NCBI GenBank assembly: GCA_963693315.1 | Contig: OY856186.1 | Location: 284,228,492-284,292,491 of the forward strand | Reading direction: 5' to 3' | From: Diogma glabrata | Lineage: Eukaryota; Arthropoda; Insecta; Diptera; Cylindrotomidae | Length of the DNA: 64,000 nucleotides | Shown: piece after piece, positions 1-11,660 of the stretch | How positions within the stretch are numbered: the stretch's first letter is position 1 | Layout: every line of letters begins with the position of its first letter | The notes under the pieces: generated by a model | Seen by the model: the letters and a program-made list of their open reading frames with translations, nothing else | What the model was told of the DNA's origin: nothing | The model's database searches: none | Position numbers and translations under genes: made by a program

Positions 1-2160
1 TGCTAAATTGTACTAAATGTGCTAAATCAATTTAGTCAACTATTTTATTTTACTAAATCAATATTTTGTTTCTAAATAATTTGGAAGAAATTCATACGTT
101 AAACAATATCTGACAACTTGATTATATTAATTTGAATTAAAATTCGGTAATTTTGTAAAACTTAATTTAGATTTAGCAGTTTAATACAATTTAGCAGCTA
201 ATTGGAACCCAGTCTTAGTGACAAAAACATTCCTTTCTATAATTTCATACAATTAATTAATATTCTTAATATAATTCAATAATTCAATAGAAAAAGAATA
301 AAAAATTTTAATTTAAACATCCGTTGAAGATTATTCTTTGATTTCTCCACCTTGTTCTCATTTTTCGTTTAATTCAATTATTTAAAAAAAAATTTATTAA
401 ATAAAATAAAATTTAGGCTGTTGAAAAATTAAAAGATTTCAAAATTTCGCTAAAAACTGAAAAACTTACAAACTGTAATTGTTCTTGAATAACATCACAT
501 AATTTTAAGTTACATTTAATCATTTTCATAACATTCAAATTCATTATGGTAAGAAATAATTATCCAATCTAATCGTAAAAAATCAAATCGGAGTGTAGAC
601 CTTCGTTTTTTTTTAATTCCTAGCATGTAGACTAATGAGACAGTAACAATAACCTGAGTGAAATTAAAAATTTCACCAATTCTTAAAAACGATTGAACTT
701 AATATAATTTCTGTCAACTTGATGTCTGTCGTCTTGATTTTGTGCTAGTGTTGCTTTACAACTGTCACTATATCTTATACAAAAAATTCAAAATTGTGTT
801 AGTATGTTGCTAGTATGTGTTGTCTTTATGCACTATTATTAGGGTATTAGCCCAAATATAGTACAACGAGTTGTGCACCAGCTTTTCTACGATGAAACTA
901 TAAAGGCTCAACATAAATATTTCATATTCATATAATTATTCATCAAATTTTCTAGAAAAGTTTTGTGAACTAATAGGGGCTGGGTTGAAAAACATCGTGT
1001 TGAAAAACATCAGCTCGTATCAGTTGTTTCCGAATTTTTTTCATATACGGGTTTTATATAGAAGTTTTAATTTCAATTAGTTAACAATGCTGTACCAAGC
1101 CTTAATTTCCTCTCCATTCTGTTTTTAAATTATTCCCAACGAACTGTTGAAAATCTCTGGAAACCTAATAGATATAGTTTCACAGTTGATAACACCCTAA
1201 ACAAGTTGCTTGTTCCTGTCCTGTTCACTCATATTACCACAAATGGAGGCTTATACTAACGACTAACTTTGCACTTGAAATTACGTAAAATGACCAAGAA
1301 AATTAGCATAATTTGAGCGGTTGTACTTGAAGTGTGGTGAGGTGAGAGTAGATAGAATTTAAATTCTTGAAGCAAGAGGTAATATTTTTATAAAAACAAA
1401 ATAATAAAAATAATAAAAAGGATATCATCATAAAATTTTAAAATGAGAGTCAAAATTTCAAATGAGAGTCAAAATTTTAAGCCTAATGAGAGTCAAATTG
1501 CAAAACACTTCCATTTCGGAAAAAAATTCAAGAAATAAAATCCAGTGATCTAATAAAATACAATAGCAATAAAAAATTGAAATCCAATTTTTCTTAAACT
1601 CCTTAAAACATGACAAAATCTCAACAACTATAAAATCTTTTTTTTTATAATTAAACTTTTTCAATCAAGAAAAACAAATAAATACTTAAACTTTTAGGAC
1701 AGTAAACTGAAAATAATTCGATTTCAAATCTATAAAAAAAAACGTGATAAAGTTTTCACACGTAATTTTTACACAGTTAAACAAAATATTAAAAAGGAAA
1801 ACGAAAAGAAATTTAGTATTTGGATTATTTCACAAAATATTTTAAATTAAAAATAAAAGATAGATATCGAAACGACCAATCGAAAATTTGGTCGCTATGT
1901 CGACAGTATAAAGTTTTTCTACGATAGTATATGAACATCTAATTTCAAAAAGAGTTTACCTCTTATGAAAGTGTTTTTTTTTTCTCTCTAGAGAAAAAAT
2001 GTTTTCATTTAATAAAAAAATTGAAGTTGCTTTAATATTTACATATAATTTTACAAACTCTTTATATCGAAGCAACCATGGAAAAATACAATATGTATTT
2101 TGAATGTTATATTGCCGTTTTTTAATTTAACAATTTATAATTAATATCGTTTTTACACAC
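1..2160. other. AT-rich gene-free stretch
   Basis: This stretch is strongly AT-rich, with many homopolymer runs and stop codons in all frames. I see no recognisable coding similarity, no RNA gene and no clear repeat boundary. The short open frames here (for example around 1458-1664) are low-complexity and match no family I know. Confidence 0.6.
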
Positions 2161-2479
2161 TTTTTTTACTACTAACTTGAGAAATCGTCATTATTTACTC
2201 GAATGCCCCAATAAGAAGTAATTTTTCTCAACCTAGGTCAATAATAATAACAAAAAATTACCTAGGTTAATAATGACAAATTTTCTTTTATTTTTAATTG
2301 AAATGAACAAAAAACACAAACAAATAATAATTGCATTCCGTTGTTTCGTTTTATTTGGATGAAACTAAACTTCCAGGCTACTTGATTTTTTAAGATATTT
2401 AAAAAATGAAATGGAAAATGACTAATATCAAAATCTTATCAAAGCAAATATGATAATTATTGTTAGTAGTTAAAAAAAA
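2161..2479 (+). mobile_element. MITE-like element, copy 1
   Basis: The element is about 319 bp. It begins with TTTTTTTACTACTAAC and ends with GTTAGTAGTTAAAAAAAA, giving short terminal inverted repeats. A second copy lies at 27354-27667 in the opposite orientation, alignable along its whole length; shared blocks include the CCTAGGT pair, the AATTAAAAATAAAAG stretch and the AGGCTACTTGAT stretch. A scrap of one end also occurs inside each satellite unit (41547-41580 and equivalents). There is no coding capacity, so it would depend on a transposase elsewhere. The superfamily is not assigned because no target duplication is clear. Confidence 0.7.
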
Positions 2480-3583
2480 TCTATATATACCTCCGCTATC
2501 GCGTCGCACCGCAAGATCTTTTCTAGTCCCAAAATCCATCATTTTTTGTCCTAGTAAAACAAATAACTATTTTACGAGATTCTTTTTTACGAGAAAACGT
2601 TTTTCGTTCGGGAGCCGGCTATCAATCGACGCTATCGCATCTCGTTCATTCACAACAAAATGGTGTTTTAAGCTCTTAAATAACTATATATACTATTGCT
2701 TTACTTTTTACTACATCGATAAAAAATTATGTCTAATTTACAGTCGTTAAATTTACATGGTGTCCACTATTTTTTCGAAACAAAATTCCCTGACTTTCCA
2801 TGACTTTCCAGACTAAAAATATGAAAATTCCATAACTTTTTAAAAATAAAACCAATAATTTTGTAAACAAAAACCTAAAATGTAAAAATGTTTTGACATG
2901 AGTCGATGTTACATGACATGAGACATGTTTCAATTCCAACAAAGACATACAAAATATTAGAAATTCAGATTATCTAACTACCTAAAATACCTAGTTGTAG
3001 AACTACATATTGCTTTCCAGACCGATTATTTTAATAGCGTGGTCAAATTGTAGAACTCAATGCTTGCTCGATATTCAATCTTTGTTTTTCCAGATGAATT
3101 TTCCTCATCTGTCTCTCTAGTTGACATAGTATCTACGGCTATGTAAGAGTCTAAATAATGAATGGTGTGCTAAACATGTTTAACTAATTAATAATAATAA
3201 ACCGATTTACTAAAACCAACAGCGCATCCAAGTTCGATAAAATGTTTTCAAAAATAGAAACCAATGGTTTTTTGAAGTTTTTTCAAGGTTTCTCTTTCAA
3301 CCATCATTGTTTTATACTGACGATGTAAACGTTTTTGCTAAAAAATTTACTGCAACCATTCAATTCAAGATTAATAAATTGGTTCCCTTTTCAATACAAA
3401 CTCCAACTAAAAATGTGTTTACGAAGGCGGCCAAACTGGCTTTTAGAAGCTAACGTAGATTATTTTGCATTTGAATATATAAGAAAATACTCGTTATTTC
3501 TAAAAGCTAGTAGTATGAATAAGCCGAAATTGACAGAGCGAAAGCAGCATAACTTCTCGGGTATAGGAGCCGCCAATATTAAA
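2480..3583. other. AT-rich stretch without recognised genes
   Basis: Apart from the dispersed repeat listed at 2755-2945, I see no gene or RNA here. The open frame near 3335-3682 runs into the hAT terminus and is not protein-like. Confidence 0.5.
2755..2945 (+). repeat. dispersed repeat fragment (TGACTTTCCATGACTTTCC type)
   Basis: This holds a GTCCAC...TTCCCTGACTTTCCATGACTTTCC-like sequence. A related stretch lies in the opposite orientation near 11565-11660, where it ends in CCTGGTGGATACC. The shared wording suggests two degenerate copies of one interspersed repeat, probably the end of a DNA element. There is no coding content. Confidence 0.4.
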
Positions 3584-3591
3584 CAACGAAC
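3584..3591. repeat. 8-bp target-site duplication, left
   Basis: CAACGAAC directly precedes the TAGGGTTGCACCGAT terminus and is repeated exactly at 5707-5714 after the opposite terminus. An 8-bp duplication is the hallmark of hAT-superfamily insertion. Confidence 0.85.
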
Positions 3592-5706
3592 TAGGGTTGC
3601 ACCGATAAGTAAACTTGCCGATTACCGATTAATTAGCTTTCTTTATCGGCCGATACCGATTAATCGGCTGCCGATTATTTGACGGAAATGAGTTAAACAA
3701 ATCTGCGCAAAGAGTTAGACTATTAAATAGAACGCGGAACTTTTCTTCTTTTGGGACAGTTCCACCAAAATCGGGACGCTTTGTAACTTCAGTTTAAAAT
3801 ATTATGCAAATGTCGCTTTTATTTTTTTAATTTATAGCTCGGCCAACCGATCAGCATAACTAATATTTACCGTGACTGCTCTTATGTCAAATCGTTTTTT
3901 GTTTGTTTTCCTTTATTTCTCTCAGAGAGAAACAGGTTTGTCTTCCCATAGACGTGCGTAAATTTTTCATTTGATTCAAAATTGTACAATTATTGTGAGT
4001 TTCTTTTAAATCTATAAGAAAAAAATCTACCACAAAAAATAATAGTTTCTCCTCCCTGCGACTATATAAAAGTAAAACGAAATGAAAAAAAAATGACAGA
4101 TTTGGATTTCATTCTAACCAAACATATAATTTTTGATCTTCTATCTATTAAAAATAAATTAGCCCATAATGAAAATTTGATCGCCAGCAAGTTTTCATAA
4201 CATACTTTGAAAATATTTACATAATTTAAATATTTGTTCGTGGTGTTAGAAAATATTGCTTGGGCATTATAAAATATTCATATATAATATCACGAGTCGT
4301 CAAATAATAGTCGATTATTTTTCATAATCATTATTACGAATGTCATTTGAGGTCCCGAGTGCGCGTAGCGCACGAGGGAAATTTTTAACCTCAAATGCCA
4401 TGAGTGGTAATGTTGAAAAACAATCGACTAATAATTTGGTGACGAGTTGTATTTAGCAGACAATTTAACGAACAGAAATAGTAACATTATTTCATACAAC
4501 ATAATCAATCATACATAATAAAATATTATTTCATCTTAGTAGGCGCATAAATGGCATAAATTTGTTATTTATTTTTGACAAATAAACATAAACATACAAT
4601 CATTTATGAATGAAAACGGACATTTTTACTATTTGCGAATTGCATTTTAACATAATTTTGTATGTGAATTTTTGTTTTAAATTAATATCTGTATTAAGTA
4701 GGCCGAAAATATTCGAAAATATTCGCTGTTCCTTCCCACCAGAGAAAAATAATCGAAACAATTCGTTTTGATTTGTTAAAAAATAGTAAATAAAGCGTTT
4801 TTATTGGACCTTATCGAAACTTTATTTAGTGAGTTGAATTGTCACTATTATAAAATCACTGTAAATAACACAATAAATGTAAAATACTCTCGTAATTATT
4901 TTCATTCATTTTATAAAAATTAGCACAACTAAACATTTCAAAATACATTTCACTTTTGGTTTCGTTTTAAATTATTTAATTGTTTTTAATTTATAATTCA
5001 ATAAAATAGTTTGTTGTTGTAAATAAACAGAAATGCAAATGGCGTAAAGAGAAATTGAATATGACATATGATTGATCACGATTTGTTATGTCTCTCTTCA
5101 TACAATTTTAAAGTTATGTTCTCTCTATATTTATTTATATATACTCTAAGAGTTCGGCAAATAGTAAAGTTTCTGTAACATAACAGCGCTTTTTTGCATT
5201 TTTTGGCAACTATTTTCCTTCCGTAGGTAAAACAATCTACAGTCCTCAGCTTATTTTTACCCAATGTGGCACATTTGGTGGATTCATGTATTTGGGAACG
5301 ACTTCGTTGTCATTATTTTAAAAACTTGTTCGGAATGATAGAAAAATTAATAAGTTTAATATATGAAAAATACTATGATGTCTCAAGTAAGAATTTTAGA
5401 AAGGATAAAACCAACATTCATAACACAGCTTAGAGAAGTGCCATTTGAAAGAGCTTTTAATTTAAGTAACATCGGAATTTTTTGTTTATTTTTGCACTAC
5501 ACAGTTCGTAATTTAATGTCAAAAAATGGCTATTTCATGTATATGTATATATGTATGGGCCTCTATTTGTTACGAACTTGATGTATAAAACAATTTGAAC
5601 AAATTTACAGTTAGTCGGCAGTTAAGTTAATCGGCAGTTAGTTAATCGGCAAAATGGTCGATATGGCCGATTACCGATTATCTACCGATTTATCGGTTGA
5701 ACCCTA
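3592..5706. mobile_element. non-autonomous hAT-type DNA transposon
   Basis: A 2115-bp element bounded by terminal inverted repeats TAGGGTTGCACCGATAA (left) and, read inward from the right, TAGGGTTCAACCGATAA. It is flanked by the perfect 8-bp duplication CAACGAAC. Both ends carry dense subterminal repeats of the type CCGATTA / TAATCGG (left about 3607-3680, right about 5614-5700), resembling the clustered transposase-binding sites known near hAT termini. The interior is AT-rich with no recognisable transposase. The small open frames at 5076-5264 and 5363-5581 resemble nothing I know, so the element is probably mobilised in trans. A foldback repeat is nested at 4292-4450. A truncated end of the same family occurs in every satellite unit (40795 and equivalents). 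Boundaries and duplication are read directly; the superfamily is inferred from duplication length and terminus style. Confidence 0.85.
4292..4450. repeat. foldback element nested in the hAT element
   Basis: The left arm (from ACGAGTCGTCAAATAATAG through GTCATTTGAGGT) is matched in inverted orientation by the right arm (ACCTCAAATGCCAT through TTTGGTGACGAGTTG), with some mismatches. At the centre sits a perfect small hairpin, GTGCGC-GTA-GCGCAC, which is markedly GC-rich against its surroundings. It would fold into one long hairpin of about 159 nt. It is most likely a tiny foldback MITE. Confidence 0.7.
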
Positions 5707-5714
5707 CAACGAAC
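5707..5714. repeat. 8-bp target-site duplication, right
   Basis: CAACGAAC, identical to 3584-3591, directly follows the right terminus of the hAT-type element. Confidence 0.85.
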
Positions 5715-5795
5715 CAAACTTTGGGGCCGTTTTAGCGAGCCAAGCCTTGGTTAGCTAACTGTCTAATGCATTGTAAACATGTGAAAGTCATATTA

Positions 5796-5857
5796 TGTTC
5801 ATCTTTATTTTTATGAATGTTGCTAAAAAGTAACATTCATAAAAATAAAGATAAACA
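5796..5857. repeat. inverted repeat, 26-bp arms
   Basis: The left arm 5796-5821 and right arm 5832-5857 are reverse complements with one mismatch, separated by a 10-nt loop (GCTAAAAAGT). The stem is AT-rich. It could be a transposon remnant or merely a cruciform-prone palindrome. Confidence 0.7.
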
Positions 5858-5865
5858 TAAAAGTA

Positions 5866-5898
5866 TGGAAAGAGGTTGGATGCCACAACCTCTTTCCA
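5866..5898. repeat. inverted repeat, 13-bp perfect arms
   Basis: TGGAAAGAGGTTG at 5866-5878 pairs perfectly with CAACCTCTTTCCA at 5886-5898 across a 7-nt loop. It lies 8 bp after the 26-bp-arm hairpin. The region to about 6075 contains further imperfect inverted words (AACCAAACTTTGGGGCC near 5713, GGCCCAAGTTTGGTC near 6060), suggesting one degraded foldback element, but I cannot fix its ends. Confidence 0.65.
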
Positions 5899-6199
5899 CA
5901 CATTTAAAGGAGGTCTGGGGAAAAAATTTGTTTGGTAGACCTGGTCGAAATCTAATTTGTCAGACTTGGCCCCAGGACATCAGTCCAAACTTGGTTCAAG
6001 CTTGGGCCGTTTGAAAATGTTAAGCCTAGCCCGAACCACAAAAGCTGAAGCGCGGGCTTGGCCCAAGTTTGGTCTCTTAGCGCATTATTACCTGGGTTTC
6101 GAATATATCAATTTGAAAAGTGTTTACAGTGCCATTAATTCTTATTCTATTTGTACTACTTTTTACTAATACTTGTACTAAATCTTTTGACCTTTCTCT

Positions 6200-7770
6200 C
6201 ATTGAATGCCTTTGTTCGGTTCGAAACGCTTTGCTTCAAAACCACTATTCTGAAAACTCCTGAAGAAATACCCTAAATTCAGTGTTCAGGAGTTTATATG
6301 AAAGAATTTCATTTTAAAATTTAAACCCAAAATTGTCAAAAAACTTTTAAAGGCGGGTTAAACATCAACAAAGCTGGACAACATCCAACCTATTATTCCG
6401 AATAAATTTTCAAAAGAACTTGCACTCACTCACTTTAACTGAAATTTTCTACAGATTTTATAAATCTATAGTATTTTTTTCTTCTTGCTAGAAAAAGCTC
6501 AATATCAGTCGATCCACAAAAAAAGGAACAAGATGTGATATTTCAAATCATAGATAGACCAACATCATATAAAGTCCTATATAAAATATAAGAGCACTAT
6601 ATTTATTCACATATATCAAATTTTTTGGAAGACAGCTATTTGATATCTGATAGCTAATGCGGTTTTCGAAACAAAACATCAACAGCCGTACTACTGAACT
6701 TTCTATACCGTTGTTGGAACTGCATACTTGAAAAAGTTGGTGTACCCTACCCCTACGTTGATTTTTTTTCTTTACACAAGGTTAGTGAATTAAGAATTTG
6801 AAGATTTTTTGAGGGGTTTATTTGACCTTAAAAAGTTTGGCATTTAAATCACGTAAAATAATTTCAAAAAGGTGAAATTCTGTTGAAAAATCACGCTAAA
6901 ATGTCACTGTTCTACATTTAGTTATATGAACAGTGAATGGGTAGCCAGAGGAATTTGCTGTACGAAACAATGTAGCAAGTTCGGGTAAGATTAATTTGAT
7001 CTCCTTAGAAAAATGATCATCCATAAAGTATTTGTAAAGTATTGCGAAATTTGCAACATTTACTAAGATGACTTTTCTTTTGCGTCTAAATTAATTAAAG
7101 CTGGTGCACTCTAGCTATAATTTTGTCTCCTCTATTTTTAATTTATATAAACGAACTGTTGTAAATCCACAGTAGCCCGATGTTTTGCAGATGGTAAAAC
7201 TGCACAAATCATTGGTTACCCAATCTTCAAATGATAAAATACATCGTCCTAGCAGAGATGCAGTACTAAAAGTAAACTAGTAGCTTAAAATTCCGATTGG
7301 GGTAATCAAAATTTGATCAAGTTTAATTCCAAAAACAAAACTATTTTTTCTAGTTTGAAAACTGAGTTTCTTAACGATATTTCAATCAATATGTGTGGAG
7401 ATTAAAAACGTTAATGCGAAATCATTCGTTTATTGGGAATCACCATTGTAGATGACTTACTATGAAACGATAATTTAAAAACAATAACATAAAGCGTATG
7501 TGGAAAACTCGGCCTCCTCCATAAAAGTTGAAAAATATTTCACTCCACATTAATGACTTAATATTTATAAGTCCTATATGCGTCCCTGTATGAAGTATTG
7601 CCGTCAAGTTTGGGCGCTGCATCGGTTTCCATTATGACTGTCTTGGAGTTCAAGGCATGTTATACGAATTGTGCGGGATCAAAATTTAACAGCAAATCTT
7701 GATGCCCTTAAACTTCGTCGCACTGTTGCTGATCTCGTTGTTTGTTATAAATATAATATTTTACCTGTCT
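6200..7770 (+). pseudogene. decayed CR1-like LINE reverse transcriptase
   Basis: Read in shifting + frames, this matches the intact element at 22711-25734 piece by piece: FKPKIV and LNINKA (about 6310-6375), SHISNFLED (about 6610), LFLIYINEL (about 7135), YKSYMRPCMKYC and RRTVADLVVCYKY (about 7567-7755). Numerous stops and frameshifts interrupt it. It corresponds to about residues 440-910 of the intact copy and lacks the endonuclease domain. The 3' side fades around 7770 without a clear tail. It is an old copy of the same family. Confidence 0.8.
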
Positions 7771-8277
7771 TGTCAGTTAGTTAGTGCCTGATTAGTAATT
7801 GTTGAGATCACAGCTGTCATAGCGACAGAATGTAAAAGGATTTTTTGTACATTGACGAAAAAATATTAATTTGAACGTTTTGTTATGCCGCAATCTGACG
7901 TGAGTTAGGACCAGTAGTATTTATAAGAGAATCTACACCCCACTCCAGATCGAGTTCAGGTTCTGTACTGGTGAAATGGAGGAAATGTATGTTTTGGTAG
8001 TGAGGTTTAAAAACTAACGAACAGTCAAAGATACATTCCCTTCCAATCGCCACACTTCCATTTTTCTCTCTTATAATATAACTACTTGGTATTTTTAATA
8101 TCAACATCCGCAAGTACACATAGCAACAAACATAATATTATCGGCACAAACATAATATTATAGTAATAATATTACTAACAATCAATATAAATTAGCACGG
8201 TCCTCCCAAATCGTATTGTTTCAGTTCATAATCAAATTCTTTTATATTTACTATGTTGAAAACAAACATAAGAAAGA
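7771..8277. other. gene-free stretch
   Basis: AT-rich spacer between two retrotransposon remnants. The minus-strand open frame around 7883-8119 is not recognisable. The word CACAGCTGTCATAGC near 7807 recurs near 12545, hinting at an unidentified dispersed repeat. Confidence 0.4.
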
Positions 8278-10110
8278 TCTGCATTTTCGCTAATATTCTC
8301 TGATACGATCTGATATGGAAATCTAGAAACCGGCAACCTACCAAAACATTTTAAGACTACGAAAGTGATAGCGATACTTAAGCCAGGTAAACCATCCAAT
8401 GAACCAGGAAGCTATCGCCCGATTGCCCTTTTGAGCACCTGCTATAAATTGCTAGAACGGCTCATATACAATCGTATCGCACCGATATTGAATGACCAGA
8501 TCCCAGTCGAACAAGCTGGTTTTCGTCCCAATCGCAGTTGCACTGACCAACTGCTCGCTCTAACATCCTATATCGAAGCTGGGTATCAAAAACAACTAAA
8601 AACAGGTGCAGTATTCATCGATCTTACTGCAGCATATGACACGGTCTGGCGAATTGGGATTATATATAAGCTGTTCAATGCAATACCTTGTAGCACCATC
8701 TCGCGTTTAATTAACAACATGCTGAGTAATCGTGTATTCAAAGTTCATCTAAATAATTCCTGCAGTAGGTCTAAAATGCTTAACAATGGTTTACCACAGG
8801 GTTCCGTCCTGGCGCCATTACTTTTTAATCTGTACATCCATGACATTCCTGACACAACATCAAAGAAATTTGGTTACGCTGATGATTGGACCCTGGCCAC
8901 TCAAAACAAAGACATGGGTGTTTTGGAGGATTTGCTCTCAACTGACCTAGCGATAATGAATGACTATTTTCGAACGTGGAGTTTATTTCCCAATCTAAGT
9001 AAAACCGAGAGCTCCTGTTTCCACTTAAACAACAAACTGGCAAAACACGAACTATCAGTGTTATTTAACGGCACTGTCATTAAATACAATCAACAGCCAA
9101 AGTACCTGGGCATTACTCTCGATAGAACTCTTTCTTTTAAACTCCACCTAGAAAATACGTCACAAAAACTTAAAACGAGAAACAATATATTGCACAAACT
9201 GGCAGGCTCTACATGGGGTGCTACTCCAGCTACCCTCCGAACAACTGCTCTAAGTCTGGTTTACTCAGTGGCTGAGTATGGCGCACCAGTCTGGTTGAAT
9301 AGCACACATACTCAAAAAGTTGACTGCCAGCTGCATGCTACGATGCGTACTATAAGTGGTACTATCAGATCCACCCCTTTACCTTGGCTCCCTGTGTTAA
9401 GCAATATCGCTCCACCTGCACTCAGACGCTCGCATGCTTTCATGCGTGAACATAAAAAGGTAACCAACAACACCACGTTACCCTTGCACGAATATTACGG
9501 TGACCACACTCGTTGTCGATTGAAGTCAAGAAAGCCTCCACATAAAACTGCCAGCAACCTGCTGGCAACTGATTTTAATATCTTGGATGCCTGGGACACC
9601 TCCTGGCAACATTACAACACAACTGGCCTTTCTATTACTAACCCGACTTCTACCCAACCTGGTTTCGATTCGCCACGTCATACCTGGACTACATTAAACC
9701 GAATAAGAACGAATCATGGACGTTGTGCTGATTCTTTCTACAAGTGGGGCATTTCAGAGTCCCCTGAGTGTGACTGCGGCGCTCAACAACAAACTATAAA
9801 ACACATTGCAACTGTGTGTCCAATTCGACGTTACAATGGCAACATCTCAGACATCCATTTGGCAACGCCCGAGGTAGTAGCATGGATAGACTCGCTCGAT
9901 GTAAACATCTAATGTTCAAATGTACTGCCCAATGTTCAAATATTTTACTTTTTAATTTACTTAAAAGACACGCAATCAAATCGATTGTAAGTTCATTTAA
10001 TGTGTATCCATGTATTGTTTTAGGTAGATTTCATAGAAGAGTCTACCTATTTTTAAGTTTAATTTTTTAATGTGTCACAAAAAAAACCATACGCTAAATA
10101 AATAAATGGA
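8278..10110 (+). mobile_element. 5'-truncated non-LTR retrotransposon with AAAT-type tail
   Basis: Similarity to a LINE reverse transcriptase starts around 8278-8314 (no endonuclease precedes it) and runs through a 3' untranslated region to a tail-like TAAATAAATAAAT near 10093-10110. Truncation at the 5' end is typical of target-primed reverse transcription. No target duplication was recognised. The family appears distinct from the element at 22636-25800. Confidence 0.75.
8314..9912 (+). CDS. LINE reverse transcriptase, N-truncated
   Basis: The frame is open from 8314 (after TGA at 8311-8313) to the stop ending at 9912. There is no credible start ATG, because the 5' part of the element is missing; residues LPKHFKTTK and ILKPGKP enter directly into the fingers region. 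Reverse transcriptase blocks follow in order: SYRPIALLSTCYKLLER, AGFRPNRSCTDQL, FIDLTAAYDTVW, NGLPQGSVLAPLLFNLYI, and the catalytic YADDW. The C-terminal tail holds a short Cys/His cluster (CDCGAQQQTIKH...C). It would copy element RNA at a nicked target. No endonuclease domain is visible. The frame is intact over 533 codons, implying fairly recent insertion. The clade is uncertain: the Jockey/CR1 assemblage is my best guess. Confidence 0.85.
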   Translation, partial: YGNLETGNLPKHFKTTKVIAILKPGKPSNEPGSYRPIALLSTCYKLLERLIYNRIAPILNDQIPVEQAGFRPNRSCTDQLLALTSYIEAGYQKQLKTGAVFIDLTAAYDTVWRIGIIYKLFNAIPCSTISRLINNMLSNRVFKVHLNNSCSRSKMLNNGLPQGSVLAPLLFNLYIHDIPDTTSKKFGYADDWTLATQNKDMGVLEDLLSTDLAIMNDYFRTWSLFPNLSKTESSCFHLNNKLAKHELSVLFNGTVIKYNQQPKYLGITLDRTLSFKLHLENTSQKLKTRNNILHKLAGSTWGATPATLRTTALSLVYSVAEYGAPVWLNSTHTQKVDCQLHATMRTISGTIRSTPLPWLPVLSNIAPPALRRSHAFMREHKKVTNNTTLPLHEYYGDHTRCRLKSRKPPHKTASNLLATDFNILDAWDTSWQHYNTTGLSITNPTSTQPGFDSPRHTWTTLNRIRTNHGRCADSFYKWGISESPECDCGAQQQTIKHIATVCPIRRYNGNISDIHLATPEVVAWIDSLDVNI

Positions 10111-10641
10111 AATCAATTTAAATCAACCTTGTTGATCTAAACTGTTAACGATTTATTGTCATTTCCTTGGTATTTTTTTTATATAACTTTAATAACTGAA
10201 ACAAAAACAAACCCAAATTATATGTGGTTGATCCTTTCTTTTTATAATTGACGATTATGAGATGAAATAGAATGTGATCCTAAACTAGTTTTCGTATTAA
10301 AACGATAGAATTCCTTTGTTTTGGAAAATGAAATAACAGAGAGAAATATACGAACGTTTAAGCAATCATCTCGCTTCCACACCTTCGATTAGGATATTTA
10401 TAGAATGCATTTTATACAATGCTAAGTTAGTTCGATTATGATTGATTTTAAAAGATCAACGCTTTTTTTCGGATCTATATATTTTCTCTCGATATAAAAT
10501 CATAAAAAAAATTAAATTAAAGAAAATCTTAAAATGAACTCAATTGAAGTTCGCGTTGTGATTATAAATAAAAATACAAAAAAATACCGTGATAATATGA
10601 TTTCAACCGGTCTGTAACATTTGAATGTCGTTATAAATGAT
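10111..10641. other. AT-rich gene-free stretch
   Basis: No recognisable coding or RNA feature. Confidence 0.5.
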
Positions 10642-11355
10642 ATATCGTCGCCTTAATAATGAAATAACGTATGCCATATATACGTTGTTATTATATAATG
10701 GGTGCGCTGCATTCCCCATAAGGATGTCTATATAGTGGCATTTTAACATTTTCCAATTATTTTATAACTGGGGGTGAAAATTAATATATTGATAATTAAC
10801 GTACATGCAAATTTGAATTTGGTTAAATATTGAAACAGCGTAAATGCATGTACGATATTTTAATTCCTACAGAATAATAACTTGGGTAAAACCATTGTCG
10901 TATATGTTACATACATTACGATCGCCACACGAAATGGTAAATCTAAAATATTGTATAAGCATCATTCATGACTACATGATATGCCGGTTCATATAAATAA
11001 AAAATTGTAAGAATATTATGCGTTAGTTCAATAATAATTTATTTTAGGCTTAATCGTACTTCCATGCAAAATGAAATAACGTATATGAAATATGAAATAA
11101 CGTATAAGGTACCTGAATGACTTTTCACCTCTTTTTAGGTAGAAAATCCAGCAGGTACCAATGTGAAATTTTAATATGTTGTGGGAAAATTAGTCAAGAT
11201 TAATTGGTAGAATTTTTAGTTTTTTTCCAATATCTTTATTCATTCAATAGCGCTGCCGAGTTTACGAAAATCAGAAAATCGAAAAATCTTTAAACTCAAT
11301 TATCTCGAAACTACACTTTTGCGAATACGTTGTTTCATTATTAAAGCGACGATAT
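10642..11355. mobile_element. candidate MITE with ATATCGTCGC ends
   Basis: ATATCGTCGCCTTAATAATG at 10642, continuing GAAATAACGTAT, is repeated inverted at about 11315-11355, where GTTTCATTATTAAAGCGACG leads into ATAT. The interior (about 714 bp) is AT-rich and has two more GAAATAACGTATA words near 11070-11105. There is no coding capacity. It is probably a non-autonomous DNA element; no target duplication is established. Confidence 0.55.
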
Positions 11356-11564
11356 GAAAATCATAATTAGTTTCAAGAGAAAGAAAAGAAGAAAAGTTAG
11401 TGATTTGTTATTACTGAAAATAGAAAGATTTCTTGTTACTGTTGCTATAAGTTATTGGAAATTGTGAAAGTATGGAGATGACATAAATAAACTATTAAGA
11501 ATGCATGCAATATAATTTTTATTTTTATAAAAAAGTTTTTGTTAAAATAAAATTTTCCAGAAAA

Positions 11565-11660
11565 TAACAAAAATTCCATGACTTTCCCTGACCAAAATAA
11601 AATCCCAATGCTTCCATGACTTTCCAGGATTCCATACCTGGTGGATACCATGAATTTATC
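11565..11660 (-). repeat. dispersed repeat fragment, second copy
   Basis: Contains CATGACTTTCC words and CCTGGTGGATACC, related to the stretch at 2755-2945 in opposite orientation. It is non-coding. Confidence 0.35.

Noticed and set aside
8365..8367. 8365 as the start codon of the 8-10 kb LINE ORF
   Set aside because: The codon is GTG, and conserved residues continue upstream to 8314, so the frame is 5'-truncated rather than starting there.
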